Shown: one piece after another, positions 1 to 8,424 of the stretch
Layout of the letters: each line of letters begins with the position of its first letter
How positions within the stretch are numbered: position 1 is the stretch's first letter
NCBI RefSeq assembly: GCF_022163125.1
Contig: NZ_CP091881.1
Span: 1,426,001 to 1,490,000, forward strand
DNA from: Paenibacillus sp. HWE-109
Lineage (GTDB): Bacteria > Bacillota > Bacilli > Paenibacillales > NBRC-103111
DNA length: 64,000 bases
Direction: 5' to 3'
Program-made: the position numbers and the translations under genes
The notes under the pieces: generated by a model
Databases searched by the model: none
Told to the model about the DNA's origin: nothing
What the model saw: the letters and a program-made list of their open reading frames with translations, nothing else

Positions 1-96
1 AGAACGAATCCATTGGTCAGCGTTGCTGTCATTGGTGGAGTGATTATTTTGCTAGGTGGAGGGGTCTGGTTCGCTCGCAAGAGAAAGTGGATTTAA
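1..96 (+). CDS. C-terminal end of a membrane-anchored protein (partial)
   Basis: An open frame runs from the first base to the TAA at 94-96 and encodes 31 residues. They form one hydrophobic helix rich in Val, Ile, Leu and Gly, followed by a basic tail (RKRKWI). This is the pattern of a C-terminal membrane anchor with a positive cytoplasmic end. There is no LPxTG-type motif in the visible part. The frame ends 42 bases before the next start, so it is probably in one operon with the stalk-domain protein and the FTR1 permease, which would suggest a role in iron uptake. The function cannot be called from this fragment. Confidence 0.55.
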   Translation, partial: RTNPLVSVAVIGGVIILLGGGVWFARKRKWI

Positions 97-138
97 CCGT
101 TAGGTCAACCAAAAAAAATGAATAGGGGAAAACTTACA

Positions 139-1620
139 ATGCGTAAATTTTTAGCTGTAGTCTTGAGTGCTTCCATCGCTTTATCCAGTGTTGTTACCGT
201 TTCATCCGTGGCTTTTGCAGAAAGCAAATTCCAAATCAAAGAAGATCAATCCATCACAGCGAAATTGAAATCTTTTGAGGAAATTAAAGCGCTTTTCACA
301 GATAAAACAGTTCTTGCAGATGTTAAGAAATTATATGTAGATAAATTCCAAACGGATGTAAAACGTCTTGATGTGAATATCAAAGCCGATGATCCTAAGA
401 TTGACGCCAACATCTTGCTTGTTCTGGATGCAGCAATTAAAGGTGATTTGCAAGTTGCTCAAGCGAAACAAGCGATCGATAAAGGTTTACAATGGTATTT
501 CTTCTTCGCGCTTCGTGATTTGATGAGCAACCAAGTTCGCCCTGCTGTGACCAAAGGAGACGTTGCTGGAGCAACTGCTGCTTTTGATAAAGTCGTTCAA
601 ATCTATGAAGGTGCACTGCAACCGAATGTTGTGAAACGCGATGCCAAATATAGTTTGAATATGGAAGCATTGTTGAAAACTTCTATTGAACTGATCCAAA
701 AAGACATTAAAGACAACAATGTGAATGACTTCAACTTCCACCGTCAAATTCTAGACAAAACGCTGATTAAGAACTACGCGCTTGCAACATATACATACGG
801 AGAAAGCATCGCTACCAAAGCGCCTGCTGACCAAGCAGCTGCGATCACTGAAGGCTACTTCCTCTTCATGCCTGTGTACACATACCTCAAAGGTGGCAGC
901 CCGGCTGACGCAGATTTCGTGAAAAATGCATTCGCTTCAGGCGATGCCAGCAAAATCAAAAAAGACGAAATCGGTGACGCGCTTCAACGCACGATGATTG
1001 GTAAAGTATCCGAGTACATTAACCAAGTGTTCGTTAAACAAGAAGCTGGCGACCTGCAAGGCGCTCGCGGTTATGTGGCTGAAGGCACGATGTTCCTAGC
1101 AAGCCAAGAAGTTTTCTTGGGCAAAGAGAAATTTGCAGCTGCAAGTGTTGCGGCAACCAAACTAACAGAAGCTGTAGATAAATCAGATGCTGCTGCTACG
1201 AAAGAAGCAGGATTTGAAATCTTAAAGTTCCTTGTTGACAAAGATGGTTCCAGCCTAAAAGTTGGCGACAAAGGATATAAAGTCAATGGCGCTGCTTTCA
1301 CAGCTGAGAATGCTCCATTCATCAATCAGGAAAGCGGTCGTACGCTAGTTCCGGTTCGCGTTATTGCGCAAGCAATTAATGCTCAAGTGGACTGGGTTGA
1401 AGCTACAAGAACGGTTGTCATCACCAAAGATGGCAAGAAAACAGAAATTACAGCTGGCTCAGATCAAGTTGTTGAGAATGGCAAAGTGAATGAGAAGATT
1501 AAATTGGACCAACCTGTTGTTCTTGAAAACGGCAGTTCGTTTATTCCATTGCGCGCAGTAGCTGAATTGTTCGGATATGGCGTATTCTACCAAAAAGGCG
1601 ACATCATTATCCTTCGTTAA
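139..1620 (+). CDS. Secreted all-alpha protein with C-terminal copper-amine-oxidase-N (stalk) domain, partner of FTR1
   Basis: The protein has 493 residues from this start. An ATG lies at 118 in the same frame, but 139 has the sequence AGGGGAA (124-130) at proper distance and begins directly with a signal peptide (MRKFLAVVLS...AFA). Residues about 30-375 look entirely alpha-helical and rich in Lys, Asp and Ala. Residues about 385-493 match the copper amine oxidase N-terminal stalk domain, with the typical LVPVRVIAQAINAQVDW and SFIPLRAVAELFGYGV motifs occurring as two half-repeats. The gene sits 88 bases upstream of an FTR1 iron permease. By family knowledge stalk domains anchor or present exported proteins at the cell wall in Paenibacillaceae. 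I infer that it acts outside the membrane with the permease, perhaps in place of EfeO, but no EfeO or ferritin-like metal motif is evident. Confidence 0.75.
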   Translation: MRKFLAVVLSASIALSSVVTVSSVAFAESKFQIKEDQSITAKLKSFEEIKALFTDKTVLADVKKLYVDKFQTDVKRLDVNIKADDPKIDANILLVLDAAIKGDLQVAQAKQAIDKGLQWYFFFALRDLMSNQVRPAVTKGDVAGATAAFDKVVQIYEGALQPNVVKRDAKYSLNMEALLKTSIELIQKDIKDNNVNDFNFHRQILDKTLIKNYALATYTYGESIATKAPADQAAAITEGYFLFMPVYTYLKGGSPADADFVKNAFASGDASKIKKDEIGDALQRTMIGKVSEYINQVFVKQEAGDLQGARGYVAEGTMFLASQEVFLGKEKFAAASVAATKLTEAVDKSDAAATKEAGFEILKFLVDKDGSSLKVGDKGYKVNGAAFTAENAPFINQESGRTLVPVRVIAQAINAQVDWVEATRTVVITKDGKKTEITAGSDQVVENGKVNEKIKLDQPVVLENGSSFIPLRAVAELFGYGVFYQKGDIIILR

Positions 1621-1637
1621 TCATTGCGTTCATAATG

Positions 1638-1669
1638 AAGACACTTGTGCTGTATAGCGCAAGTGTCTT
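1638..1669 (+). terminator. Hairpin between stalk-domain gene and FTR1 gene
   Basis: The arms AAGACACTTGTGC and GCGCAAGTGTCTT pair with one G-T or mismatched position and a six-base loop. Only a short T run follows (TCTTTC). It may be a weak terminator or attenuator that lowers permease expression relative to the secreted partner. Confidence 0.5.
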
Positions 1670-1708
1670 TCAGTGTGCAGGTGGAAGGTAGAGAACAGGA
1701 GGCAAAAC

Positions 1709-2635
1709 ATGGATTTACAGGCATTTCTCATCACGTTCCGCGAAGCGCTTGAAGCCATTCTCATCGTTGGTGTTATCCTTACCTATTTAACGCGTATTGA
1801 GATGATCCGCTGGCATAAATGGGTATGGGTAGGCGTCTTCTTAGCTTTGATCGTTAGTTACGGCTTGGCTCTTGCATTCCAGGTACTACTAACGGGATTT
1901 GCCAGCATGGGCAGTCAGAATTATATGAAAATTGGCATCATGCTTGTCTCTTCAGGCTTATTAACGCATATGATTATGTTCATGGGTAAGCAAAGCAGTG
2001 AGCTGCAAGGGAAGGTTCAGAGTAAAGTTGCTCATATTCTGACTATTGGCGGCGCCATTAATATGGTTGTCCATTCCTTTCTGGTTGTTGTACGTGAAGG
2101 GGTGGAGACCGTATTCTTTTTCGCTGCCATTACGGGAGGGGACATTCAAAAAGCGCTCCAAAGCTGGGGGGCCTTATTCGGGCTTGTGCTTGCCGTTGTG
2201 GTTGGACTGCTTTTTTTCAAAGGCACGAAGAAAATTCGTCTTGGTACATTTTTCCGTATAACGGCTGTTTTCCTGATGATGATTTCTGCAGGATTATTCG
2301 TTCAGGCCATTGGGATCATGCAGGATTTAGGCATTATGGGGAGTTTATATCATACAGCAGGTCATCAAATCGGTGAAATCTACAATATTACAGCCTTTAT
2401 GCCGGAGCACCCCATCGATGGGGTGCAATATCTCCGCGATTATGGGAAAGAGCCGCTGATAAACGGCCAAGTTGGCATATTCTTTAAAGCTTTCCTTGGT
2501 TATACGCAGAATCCTTCGCTTGAGGAATTCGTTGGGTATTGGGGATACTACTTCTTGGTATTTATCCTCCTTGCTGTTCAGAGGAAGCGTCATGAACAGG
2601 CTCAGATCCAGGAAGATAACGCGGCAGCATCATAG
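1709..2635 (+). CDS. efeU: FTR1/EfeU-family high-affinity iron permease
   Basis: This 308-residue polytopic membrane protein carries both REXXE iron-transport motifs of the FTR1/EfeU family: REALE at residues 11-15 and REGVE at about 129-133, each within a transmembrane segment. These glutamates bind and pass iron in Ftr1p and EfeU. The start at 1709 is chosen because AGGAGG lies at 1697-1702 and the protein then begins MDLQAFLITFREALE, as FTR1 proteins do; the frame is open further upstream to 1673 without support. No efeO or efeB is seen in the window, so the oxidising partner must be encoded upstream or elsewhere, or be replaced by the stalk-domain protein. The family is certain; the substrate iron is inferred from the family. 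Confidence 0.9.
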   Translation: MDLQAFLITFREALEAILIVGVILTYLTRIEMIRWHKWVWVGVFLALIVSYGLALAFQVLLTGFASMGSQNYMKIGIMLVSSGLLTHMIMFMGKQSSELQGKVQSKVAHILTIGGAINMVVHSFLVVVREGVETVFFFAAITGGDIQKALQSWGALFGLVLAVVVGLLFFKGTKKIRLGTFFRITAVFLMMISAGLFVQAIGIMQDLGIMGSLYHTAGHQIGEIYNITAFMPEHPIDGVQYLRDYGKEPLINGQVGIFFKAFLGYTQNPSLEEFVGYWGYYFLVFILLAVQRKRHEQAQIQEDNAAAS

Positions 2636-2677
2636 ATGTAAATAAGATTCAGGCGATCAACTTGAGGAGCGAGAATC

Positions 2678-3445
2678 ATGATGAAGATTGGAATTATTGG
2701 ATATGGCCATGTAGGCAAAGCGATTCATGCCTTATTCCCAAAGGCTGCTATTTATGATGCACCTTTGGAGAAAGGCAGTCGGGATGAGGTGAACGCATGC
2801 GATATGGTATTCGTCTGTGTTCCGACCCCCTCGCTTCCTAATGGGAAATGCGATACGACGATTGTGGAAGAAGTCATTATGTGGCTGACGGCCAAAGTGA
2901 TTGTCATTCGTTCGACCATTCCCGTTGGCTTCACGGATGCTATGAAGGAACGCACTGGCAAGCGAATCGTGTTCCAACCGGAGTACTACGGGGAAACGGT
3001 GGATCACCACTTTTCGGACCTTCGCCATCGGACATGGCTTACCTTGGGAGGAGCTTCTGCGGATACTAGTCTTGTGATTCGTGCCTACCAACAGGTGTAT
3101 AACGCTGAGGTGAGGATTCGCTTGACGGATGCCCGTACAGCGGAAATGGCGAAATACATGGAGAATTGCTTTCTCGCGCTGAAGGTATCGTTTTGCAATG
3201 AATTCTATGACATTGCTGGCGCTCACGGCATTGATTACAATGAACTGCGGGAAGTTTGGCTCGAGGATCCTAGAATTGGGAGAAGTCATACATTTGTCTA
3301 TGAAGACAATCGTGGCTATGGGGGCAAATGTCTGCCCAAAGATGTTCACGCACTCATCAGCATGGCGGAGGATAGGGATGTGAACGTTGATTTAATGAGA
3401 TCGGTTCAGCAGAAAAATAACCAGCTTCGTCACGCGACTGAGTAA
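2678..3445 (+). CDS. Short UDP-glucose/GDP-mannose dehydrogenase-like protein
   Basis: The 255-residue protein opens with a Rossmann nucleotide-binding loop (GYGHVG, residues about 8-13), has the CVPTP motif near residue 48, and carries the family active-site loop GYGGKCLPKD with the catalytic cysteine at residue 218. UDP-glucose and GDP-mannose dehydrogenases are usually 400-450 residues, with a third domain that binds the nucleotide. Here the reading frame stops soon after the catalytic Cys segment, so only the NAD-binding domain and the central domain remain. GAGGAG at 2664-2669 supports the ATG at 2678. No other polysaccharide gene adjoins it. It could be a compact enzyme of this superfamily acting on an unknown substrate; a recent truncation is less likely because the C-terminus is clean and a stop follows directly. 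Confidence 0.75.
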   Translation: MMKIGIIGYGHVGKAIHALFPKAAIYDAPLEKGSRDEVNACDMVFVCVPTPSLPNGKCDTTIVEEVIMWLTAKVIVIRSTIPVGFTDAMKERTGKRIVFQPEYYGETVDHHFSDLRHRTWLTLGGASADTSLVIRAYQQVYNAEVRIRLTDARTAEMAKYMENCFLALKVSFCNEFYDIAGAHGIDYNELREVWLEDPRIGRSHTFVYEDNRGYGGKCLPKDVHALISMAEDRDVNVDLMRSVQQKNNQLRHATE

Positions 3446-3503
3446 AATAAAAACTCTGAATAGAAGGGCATCACTCAGGAAGAGGAGCCCTTTCTATAGA
3501 GTT
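3440..3503 (-). terminator. Terminator of the minus-strand AraC/SBP gene
   Basis: The arms at 3452-3469 and 3487-3503 pair over most of their length. On the minus strand the hairpin is followed by a T-rich run (complement of 3440-3451). The right arm lies inside the 3' end of the minus-strand CDS. The converging plus-strand gene ends at 3445, so the hairpin may stop transcription both ways. Confidence 0.6.
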
Positions 3504-5105
3504 GTAACGTAACATCTCCGTAAGATCATGAATGATCTTGCTTCTGCCAATGGGGGTCCAGCTCATGAGAAGCCAGTTCGGGATATAGTGCGTTTGTTGG
3601 CTGGCAACAGCAGGAATTAAGCTCCAGGCAGGCGTTTGTATGAGTCGTTTAAACAAATGATCCGATTCTGGATGATTAATATGTTTGATAATAAATAGAT
3701 GCTCCGTCTCCAGACTTGGGAATTCTTCGACCTGCATTTCATCGCGCATTTTCGTAGGAGATACGGCATTGCCTGGCTTCATGCCAAGCTCGGCATACAG
3801 CAACTCATTCAATGGGTGGTTGACAGCTCCCTGAATACGAAGCGCATGCGGAACAATCTGCATAACGGTTACACGAGCATTTCCAATCCATTTATTCAAC
3901 GAATAGCGGGCCTCTGACGTTCTTTCATCCAGCTGATGGAACGATTGGGAGGCTTCTTTTTCACGTCCAACAAGCTCCGCAATATTCATATGTGTCAGAC
4001 GCCAGTCAAGATGATGAGCTAGGACAACTGTAGGAGCGATCTGTTTTAATACCTCATATAAGGATTTATGAAAATAGTCGGCGATGATCAGATCAGGTTT
4101 CACAAGTCTAAGCTGTTCCAAGGCTGACGTTAATCGCAAGTTATAATCAGCGTCGTTCATCCAAGGATATCTGAAACAATCCACCCCGGCAGCTGGATTC
4201 AGCCCTATAGAAGCTAAGTTGTTGTGAAATCCAGTGCGTGAAGCCGCAGCGATTTTGAGGCGTTCTCTTTTAATATATAACGTAGGCGAGTAGCCAACAG
4301 CTTCTTTAAATAAGCGGCTGAAATAATATTCACTGCTGTAACCGACCGTACTGGCTACTTCTTTGATGGAACAGGAGGCAGTCAGTCGGTCTTTGGCATG
4401 CTTAATCCTTACTCGATTCAAATAATCAGTAAAGGAAATACCTGTTGCGCGCTTGAAGCTGCGACAAAAGGCATTAGGAGTAAGCATCGCGATCTCTGCC
4501 AGTGTTTCTCGCGTAATCTTCTGGTGATATTGTTGATGAATATAGGAAATACAGGCGTCTATCCCGTGATTGGAAATCTGTGGAGATTCCTTCTTGGCTG
4601 AATCTGAAAGGAGGAAATCAAGCAGACCTTGCAGTTGCAAGTTGGGATCTGTTGCTCCGTTTCCATCAACAGCCCCATCGCGATGGATCAAATGATAAAG
4701 CTCAATGATTCTTTGCTGTATTTGATCGGGATCACGAGAAGTCAAAGCGCCTGTGGTCAGTCCTTTCAGTTGACCTGGAGCATTCTTGAGCGTCCATTGT
4801 TGTCCGTGCTTCATCGCTGTCACAGAATGGATAACGACTTGATAGTACTGGGTTTCTGCCTCTATAGTGTCTATGCTAATTCTTGTGCCAGGACCGAAAT
4901 AAAATAGTTGATGCGGCTCATAAAGATGCGGCACATCGTTAATTACAAGGGTTCCTCTCCCCGTCGCAATGAGGCAAAGCATCGAAACAGGTACAGTTCT
5001 GTTTGTTTGCAAGAAGGGCTGCAATCGCCTTAATCTGCGGATGGAAGAGAGCATATGGAGGGTATGACTTCTATGAGAAACATGACGAATTGATGTGGCT
5101 GGCAA
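3471..5105 (-). CDS. Btr-like AraC regulator fused to a siderophore-binding-protein domain
   Basis: The 544-residue protein has an N-terminal cupin-like part (about 30-105), a two-motif AraC/XylS DNA-binding domain (about 185-285, ending ...YFSRLFKEAVGYSPTLYI) and a C-terminal class III periplasmic-binding-protein fold (about 290-535; IGLNPAAGVDCF and LVKPDLIIADYF segments) without signal peptide. This architecture matches Bacillus subtilis Btr (YbbB), which senses bacillibactin inside the cell and activates feuABC. It is divergent from the siderophore importer at 5260, so it probably activates that importer when the ferric siderophore enters. The frame begins at a TTG (5105) preceded by GAGGGTGAG; the next in-frame ATG (5054) has no ribosome binding site. 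The shared upstream region contains a Fur box, so iron likely represses it too. Confidence 0.85.
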   Translation of the reverse strand: MPATSIRHVSHRSHTLHMLSSIRRLRRLQPFLQTNRTVPVSMLCLIATGRGTLVINDVPHLYEPHQLFYFGPGTRISIDTIEAETQYYQVVIHSVTAMKHGQQWTLKNAPGQLKGLTTGALTSRDPDQIQQRIIELYHLIHRDGAVDGNGATDPNLQLQGLLDFLLSDSAKKESPQISNHGIDACISYIHQQYHQKITRETLAEIAMLTPNAFCRSFKRATGISFTDYLNRVRIKHAKDRLTASCSIKEVASTVGYSSEYYFSRLFKEAVGYSPTLYIKRERLKIAAASRTGFHNNLASIGLNPAAGVDCFRYPWMNDADYNLRLTSALEQLRLVKPDLIIADYFHKSLYEVLKQIAPTVVLAHHLDWRLTHMNIAELVGREKEASQSFHQLDERTSEARYSLNKWIGNARVTVMQIVPHALRIQGAVNHPLNELLYAELGMKPGNAVSPTKMRDEMQVEEFPSLETEHLFIIKHINHPESDHLFKRLIQTPAWSLIPAVASQQTHYIPNWLLMSWTPIGRSKIIHDLTEMLRYNSIERAPLPE

Positions 5106-5215
5106 AATCTTCTCACCCTCTCGCTAGCATATATGAGTTTGCTGGTAGAATTGTGCATCATATCGGATATTGCAGGTCATGGACGGCCAATAACGCTTGC
5201 TTTAGACTAATAGAT

Positions 5216-5235
5216 GATAACAAGAATCATTATCA
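5216..5235. promoter_or_regulatory. Fur box between the Btr-like regulator and the siderophore importer
   Basis: The 19 bases at 5216-5234 match the classical Fur consensus GATAATGATAATCATTATC at 16 positions, and the right half ATTATCA is perfect for the Bacillus 7-1-7 form. It lies 26 bases before the start at 5260, where it would block importer transcription, and can also affect the divergent regulator gene. Confidence 0.75.
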
Positions 5236-5259
5236 ATACAAAAAGGGAGAGAGAAATCT

Positions 5260-6252
5260 ATGATTCGGCAAGGAACAAGAAAACATACTATGGGGTTGCT
5301 TTTCATTATTCTATCACTTATTTTGGCAGCATGTGGAACAGGAACAACCACAACATCTGCACCGCCGACGACAAGCGCAGCTGGCGCTGCAGCAACTCCA
5401 GCAGTAAGTACACCCTACACGGTTAAACATATTATGGGGGAAACGACGGTTAAAGGAAATCCGCAACGAGTTGTCATTCTGGTGAATGATGCCGTAGAGG
5501 CATCTCTGGCACTTGGCATCAAACCAGTGGGCATGGTTAAAGCATGGGGCGTACAACCTTATTATGACCACTTGAAGGACAAATTGGAAGGTGTACCGAT
5601 TGTCGGAGATGAAAATCAGCCGAATTTGGAGGCGATCGCAGCACTCAAGCCTGATCTAATTATCGGCAACAAGCTGCGACAAGAGAAAATATATCAGCAA
5701 TTGTCGAGTATCGCGCCTACGGTTTTCTCGGAGCGAACGAATTCAGACTCGCTGATCAACTTCAAAATTTACGCAGGAGCGTTGAACAAGAATGAAGAAG
5801 GCGAGAAGCAGCTGGCTGCTTTTGAAACCAAGGTGAAAGATCTGCAGCAAAAACTAGGTGACAAAACAAATACCAAGGTTTCGTTGGTTCGCTTCTATTT
5901 GGAGGATAAAGTAAGGGTTTATTATCAAGATACATTTGCTGGCGGTATTCTCAAAAAAATCGGTCTCAAGAGGCCAGCGGCGCAAGATAAGCCTACATTT
6001 GCCGAGATTATAGGGAAGGAGCGTATTCCAGAGTTGGATGGTGATATCCTGTTCTACTTCACGCTGGAAGATGATAAAGGGATGACCGCCAAAACAGAGA
6101 AGGCTTGGCAGGAAGAAACGCTTTGGAAAAATTTGGACGTCGTGAAAAAAGGCAAAGCGATCAAGGTGAACGATGGTATTTGGAATTCCTCAGGGGGCAT
6201 TATTTCGGCAAATCTGATGGTCGATGAGCTGTCGAAGCATTTACTAAAATAA
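5260..6252 (+). CDS. Siderophore-binding lipoprotein of a FecB/FeuA-type ABC importer
   Basis: The 330-residue precursor has a lipoprotein signal peptide with lipobox LAAC (Cys at about residue 26), a Thr/Ala/Pro linker, and a class III solute-binding fold with the FecB/FhuD-type signatures NPQRVVILVNDAVEA, LEAIAALKPDLIIGNK and ISANLMVDEL. The ATG at 5260 follows AGGGAGAGA. It is the first gene of a four-gene importer (binding protein, two FecCD permeases, ATPase) and adjoins the biosynthetic cluster at 10761-23372. I therefore infer that it binds the ferric form of the staphyloferrin B-like siderophore made there. Regulation by Fur and by the divergent Btr-like activator is indicated by the upstream region. 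Confidence 0.9.
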   Translation: MIRQGTRKHTMGLLFIILSLILAACGTGTTTTSAPPTTSAAGAAATPAVSTPYTVKHIMGETTVKGNPQRVVILVNDAVEASLALGIKPVGMVKAWGVQPYYDHLKDKLEGVPIVGDENQPNLEAIAALKPDLIIGNKLRQEKIYQQLSSIAPTVFSERTNSDSLINFKIYAGALNKNEEGEKQLAAFETKVKDLQQKLGDKTNTKVSLVRFYLEDKVRVYYQDTFAGGILKKIGLKRPAAQDKPTFAEIIGKERIPELDGDILFYFTLEDDKGMTAKTEKAWQEETLWKNLDVVKKGKAIKVNDGIWNSSGGIISANLMVDELSKHLLK

Positions 6253-6263
6253 AAAAAGTTGGA

Positions 6264-6303
6264 CAAACCCGTAATCTGGTCGCATGACTTGGCTACGGGT
6301 TTG
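6264..6303 (+). terminator. Hairpin between binding-protein gene and first permease gene
   Basis: Perfect ten-base arms CAAACCCGTA (6264-6273) and TACGGGTTTG (6294-6303) enclose a 20-base loop and are followed by AATTTCGTTT. As a leaky terminator or 3' stabilising stem it would give more binding protein than permease. Confidence 0.5.
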
Positions 6304-6332
6304 AATTTCGTTTATATGGAAGGGATCGCAGC

Positions 6333-7337
6333 ATGATACTTCGAAGCAATTCAGCCAGAATTACGGGGCTAGTCATTGGTTTGGGCATAGCGGCAGCGCT
6401 GTTCCTCAGCAGCAATGTGTATGGCTATACAGATACATCGTGGTCTACATTCATTGCGGCGTATTTAAGCTTTGATGGAACGAATGCTCATGTTATTATA
6501 CGCGACATTCGGTTGCCGCGAGCAATTATCGCCTGCATCGTGGGAGGGGCTCTGGCAGTAGCGGGAACGTTGATGCAAGCCTTAACGAGGAATCCGATGG
6601 CTTCGCCAGGTGTTCTTGGAATCAACGCGGGAGCAGGCTTTTTCATTGTTGTCGGATTTTCTGTGCTCTCGATGACTTCGCAGCTCGAATTCATGTGGCT
6701 CTCGTTGCTTGGTGCCGCGGTCGCAGCTGTTGGGGTCTACTTCATAGCCTCTGTCGGTCATGAGGGCATAACGCCGCTTAAACTGACGTTGGCAGGAGTC
6801 ACATTGTCCGCTTTATTCACCTCATTCACTGCCGCAATTCTCGTATCGAATGAAAGTGTTTTGGATAATATTTTTCTGTGGATGGCAGGGTCAGTGGAAG
6901 GGCGCAAGCTTGAAGCGATATTGCCGGTATTCCCCTTTTTCTTAGCAGGCACCATATGTGCGTTGTTTCTTGGTCCGGCGATGAATGTTATCTCTGTTGG
7001 CGAGGATGTTGCCAGGGGTTTGGGACAGAACACCCTTCGTTTGAAGATTATCGCCTTGGTAGTCATTGTACTGCTTGCAGGTTCCTCTGTGGCGATAGCC
7101 GGACCAATTGGCTTCGTCGGCTTGGTTATTCCGCATCTTGTGCGTGGTATTGTCGGCATTGATTATCGCTGGGTGATTCCTTACAGCGTGGTAGCTGGCG
7201 CTTCGTTATTGCTGGCTGCGGATATCGCAGCTCGTTTCATTGCTTATCCGAAAGAAGTTCCCGTTGGCGTTATGACGGCAATCATCGGTGCTCCGTTCTT
7301 TCTTTATTTGGCGCGAAAGGAGTATGTTGCGAAATGA
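6333..7337 (+). CDS. FecCD-family siderophore permease, first subunit
   Basis: The 334-residue membrane protein has the hydrophobic pattern of FecCD permeases. It shows the conserved stretches RLPRAIIACIVGGALAVAG, MQALTRNPMASPGVLGINAG and the cytoplasmic coupling region GPIGFVGLVIPHLVR (about 250-265) that contacts the ATPase. It forms a heterodimeric channel with the following permease, whose start overlaps its stop by four bases (ATGA), indicating translational coupling. It transports the ferric siderophore delivered by the lipoprotein encoded at 5260. Confidence 0.9.
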   Translation: MILRSNSARITGLVIGLGIAAALFLSSNVYGYTDTSWSTFIAAYLSFDGTNAHVIIRDIRLPRAIIACIVGGALAVAGTLMQALTRNPMASPGVLGINAGAGFFIVVGFSVLSMTSQLEFMWLSLLGAAVAAVGVYFIASVGHEGITPLKLTLAGVTLSALFTSFTAAILVSNESVLDNIFLWMAGSVEGRKLEAILPVFPFFLAGTICALFLGPAMNVISVGEDVARGLGQNTLRLKIIALVVIVLLAGSSVAIAGPIGFVGLVIPHLVRGIVGIDYRWVIPYSVVAGASLLLAADIAARFIAYPKEVPVGVMTAIIGAPFFLYLARKEYVAK

Positions 7338-8386
7338 ACCGCTATGCCACTTTCCGCTCTGAGCGATTGCGCGTATCTTTTTTGGTTGATAAGAAAAAAA
7401 TGGGGATGCTTTTTGTAAGCATGCTGATCCTCTTGATCCTTTCGATCGTAAGTATAGGTGCTGGAACACTCTATATTTCACCTCTGCGTACGTTACAGAT
7501 TCTATGGGCCGGTCCTCATGGAGAGGCGATGGAATCGATTGTCATATGGAACTTCCGGCTGCCGCGGCTTCTCATGGCTTGTTTGGCAGGGATGGCTCTC
7601 GCCTTGGCTGGAACGATCATGCAAGGGATTGTCCGTAATCCGCTGGCTTCTCCAGATATTATTGGGATTACAAGCGGTGCTGCGATGGCCGCAGTGTTGT
7701 TTCTCGCTATTTTCAATCTCAAAACGAGCATTTTTCTAATGCCAGTGTTTGCCTTCGTTGGCGCTTTGCTGGTTTCGGTTTTCATCTATCTAGCAGCTTG
7801 GAAAAAGGGGATATCGCCATCGCGAATTATTTTGGTTGGTTTAGGCGTATCTGCTCTTCTTGAAGCACTGAAGACGCTTTTTCTCATCTTCAGCCCGATT
7901 GCTGTGCTCAGTCAAGCCAAGGTATGGCTTACAGGTACGGTTTATGGCGCGAACTGGGATACGGTTCTCTATTTCTCGCCTTGGCTAATCCTGTTTCTGC
8001 CGATTCTGTTTACGCTAAGCAGACGTCTGAATATCCAGGTGCTCGGCAATGAACTGCCTATCTTGTTGGGGGGGCGCTTGCAGCTTCAACGTTTTGCGCT
8101 GATCTTCACAGCAGCAGGGTTAGCGGGCTCGGCAGTTGCTTTTGTCGGCAGCGTTGGCTTTATCGGTTTAATGGCGCCGCATATCTCGCGCAGAATCGTC
8201 GGTGGCTCGCATGGCATTCTACTTGTCTGCTCGGCAGTAATGGGGGCTATTCTGCTCGTTGCCGCTGATCTCGTAGGACGCACCTTATTCCCGCCGCGAG
8301 ATATTCCGGCTGGCGTGTTCACAGCGGTGATCGGGGCGCCATTCTTTTTATACATGCTAATCAAAGTAAAAAGGCAGCAAGGCTAG
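7334..8386 (+). CDS. FecCD-family siderophore permease, second subunit
   Basis: The 350-residue membrane protein is homologous to its upstream neighbour, with RLPRLLMACLAGMALALAG, MQGIVRNPLASPDIIGITSG and the coupling segment VGFIGLMAPHISRRIVG. It overlaps the previous gene by four bases. A cytoplasmic N-terminal stretch of about 25 residues precedes the first helix, which is longer than in the partner subunit. Forty bases separate it from the ATPase gene. Confidence 0.9.
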   Translation: MNRYATFRSERLRVSFLVDKKKMGMLFVSMLILLILSIVSIGAGTLYISPLRTLQILWAGPHGEAMESIVIWNFRLPRLLMACLAGMALALAGTIMQGIVRNPLASPDIIGITSGAAMAAVLFLAIFNLKTSIFLMPVFAFVGALLVSVFIYLAAWKKGISPSRIILVGLGVSALLEALKTLFLIFSPIAVLSQAKVWLTGTVYGANWDTVLYFSPWLILFLPILFTLSRRLNIQVLGNELPILLGGRLQLQRFALIFTAAGLAGSAVAFVGSVGFIGLMAPHISRRIVGGSHGILLVCSAVMGAILLVAADLVGRTLFPPRDIPAGVFTAVIGAPFFLYMLIKVKRQQG

Positions 8387-8424
8387 CCGAAACGAAGATA
8401 CGGAGAATAGAAGGAGGCTTACTG

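Noticed and set aside
2732..3349. Minus-strand frame of 205 codons
   Set aside because: It lies wholly opposite the dehydrogenase-like gene, which has clear motifs; the antisense product has none and no start signals.
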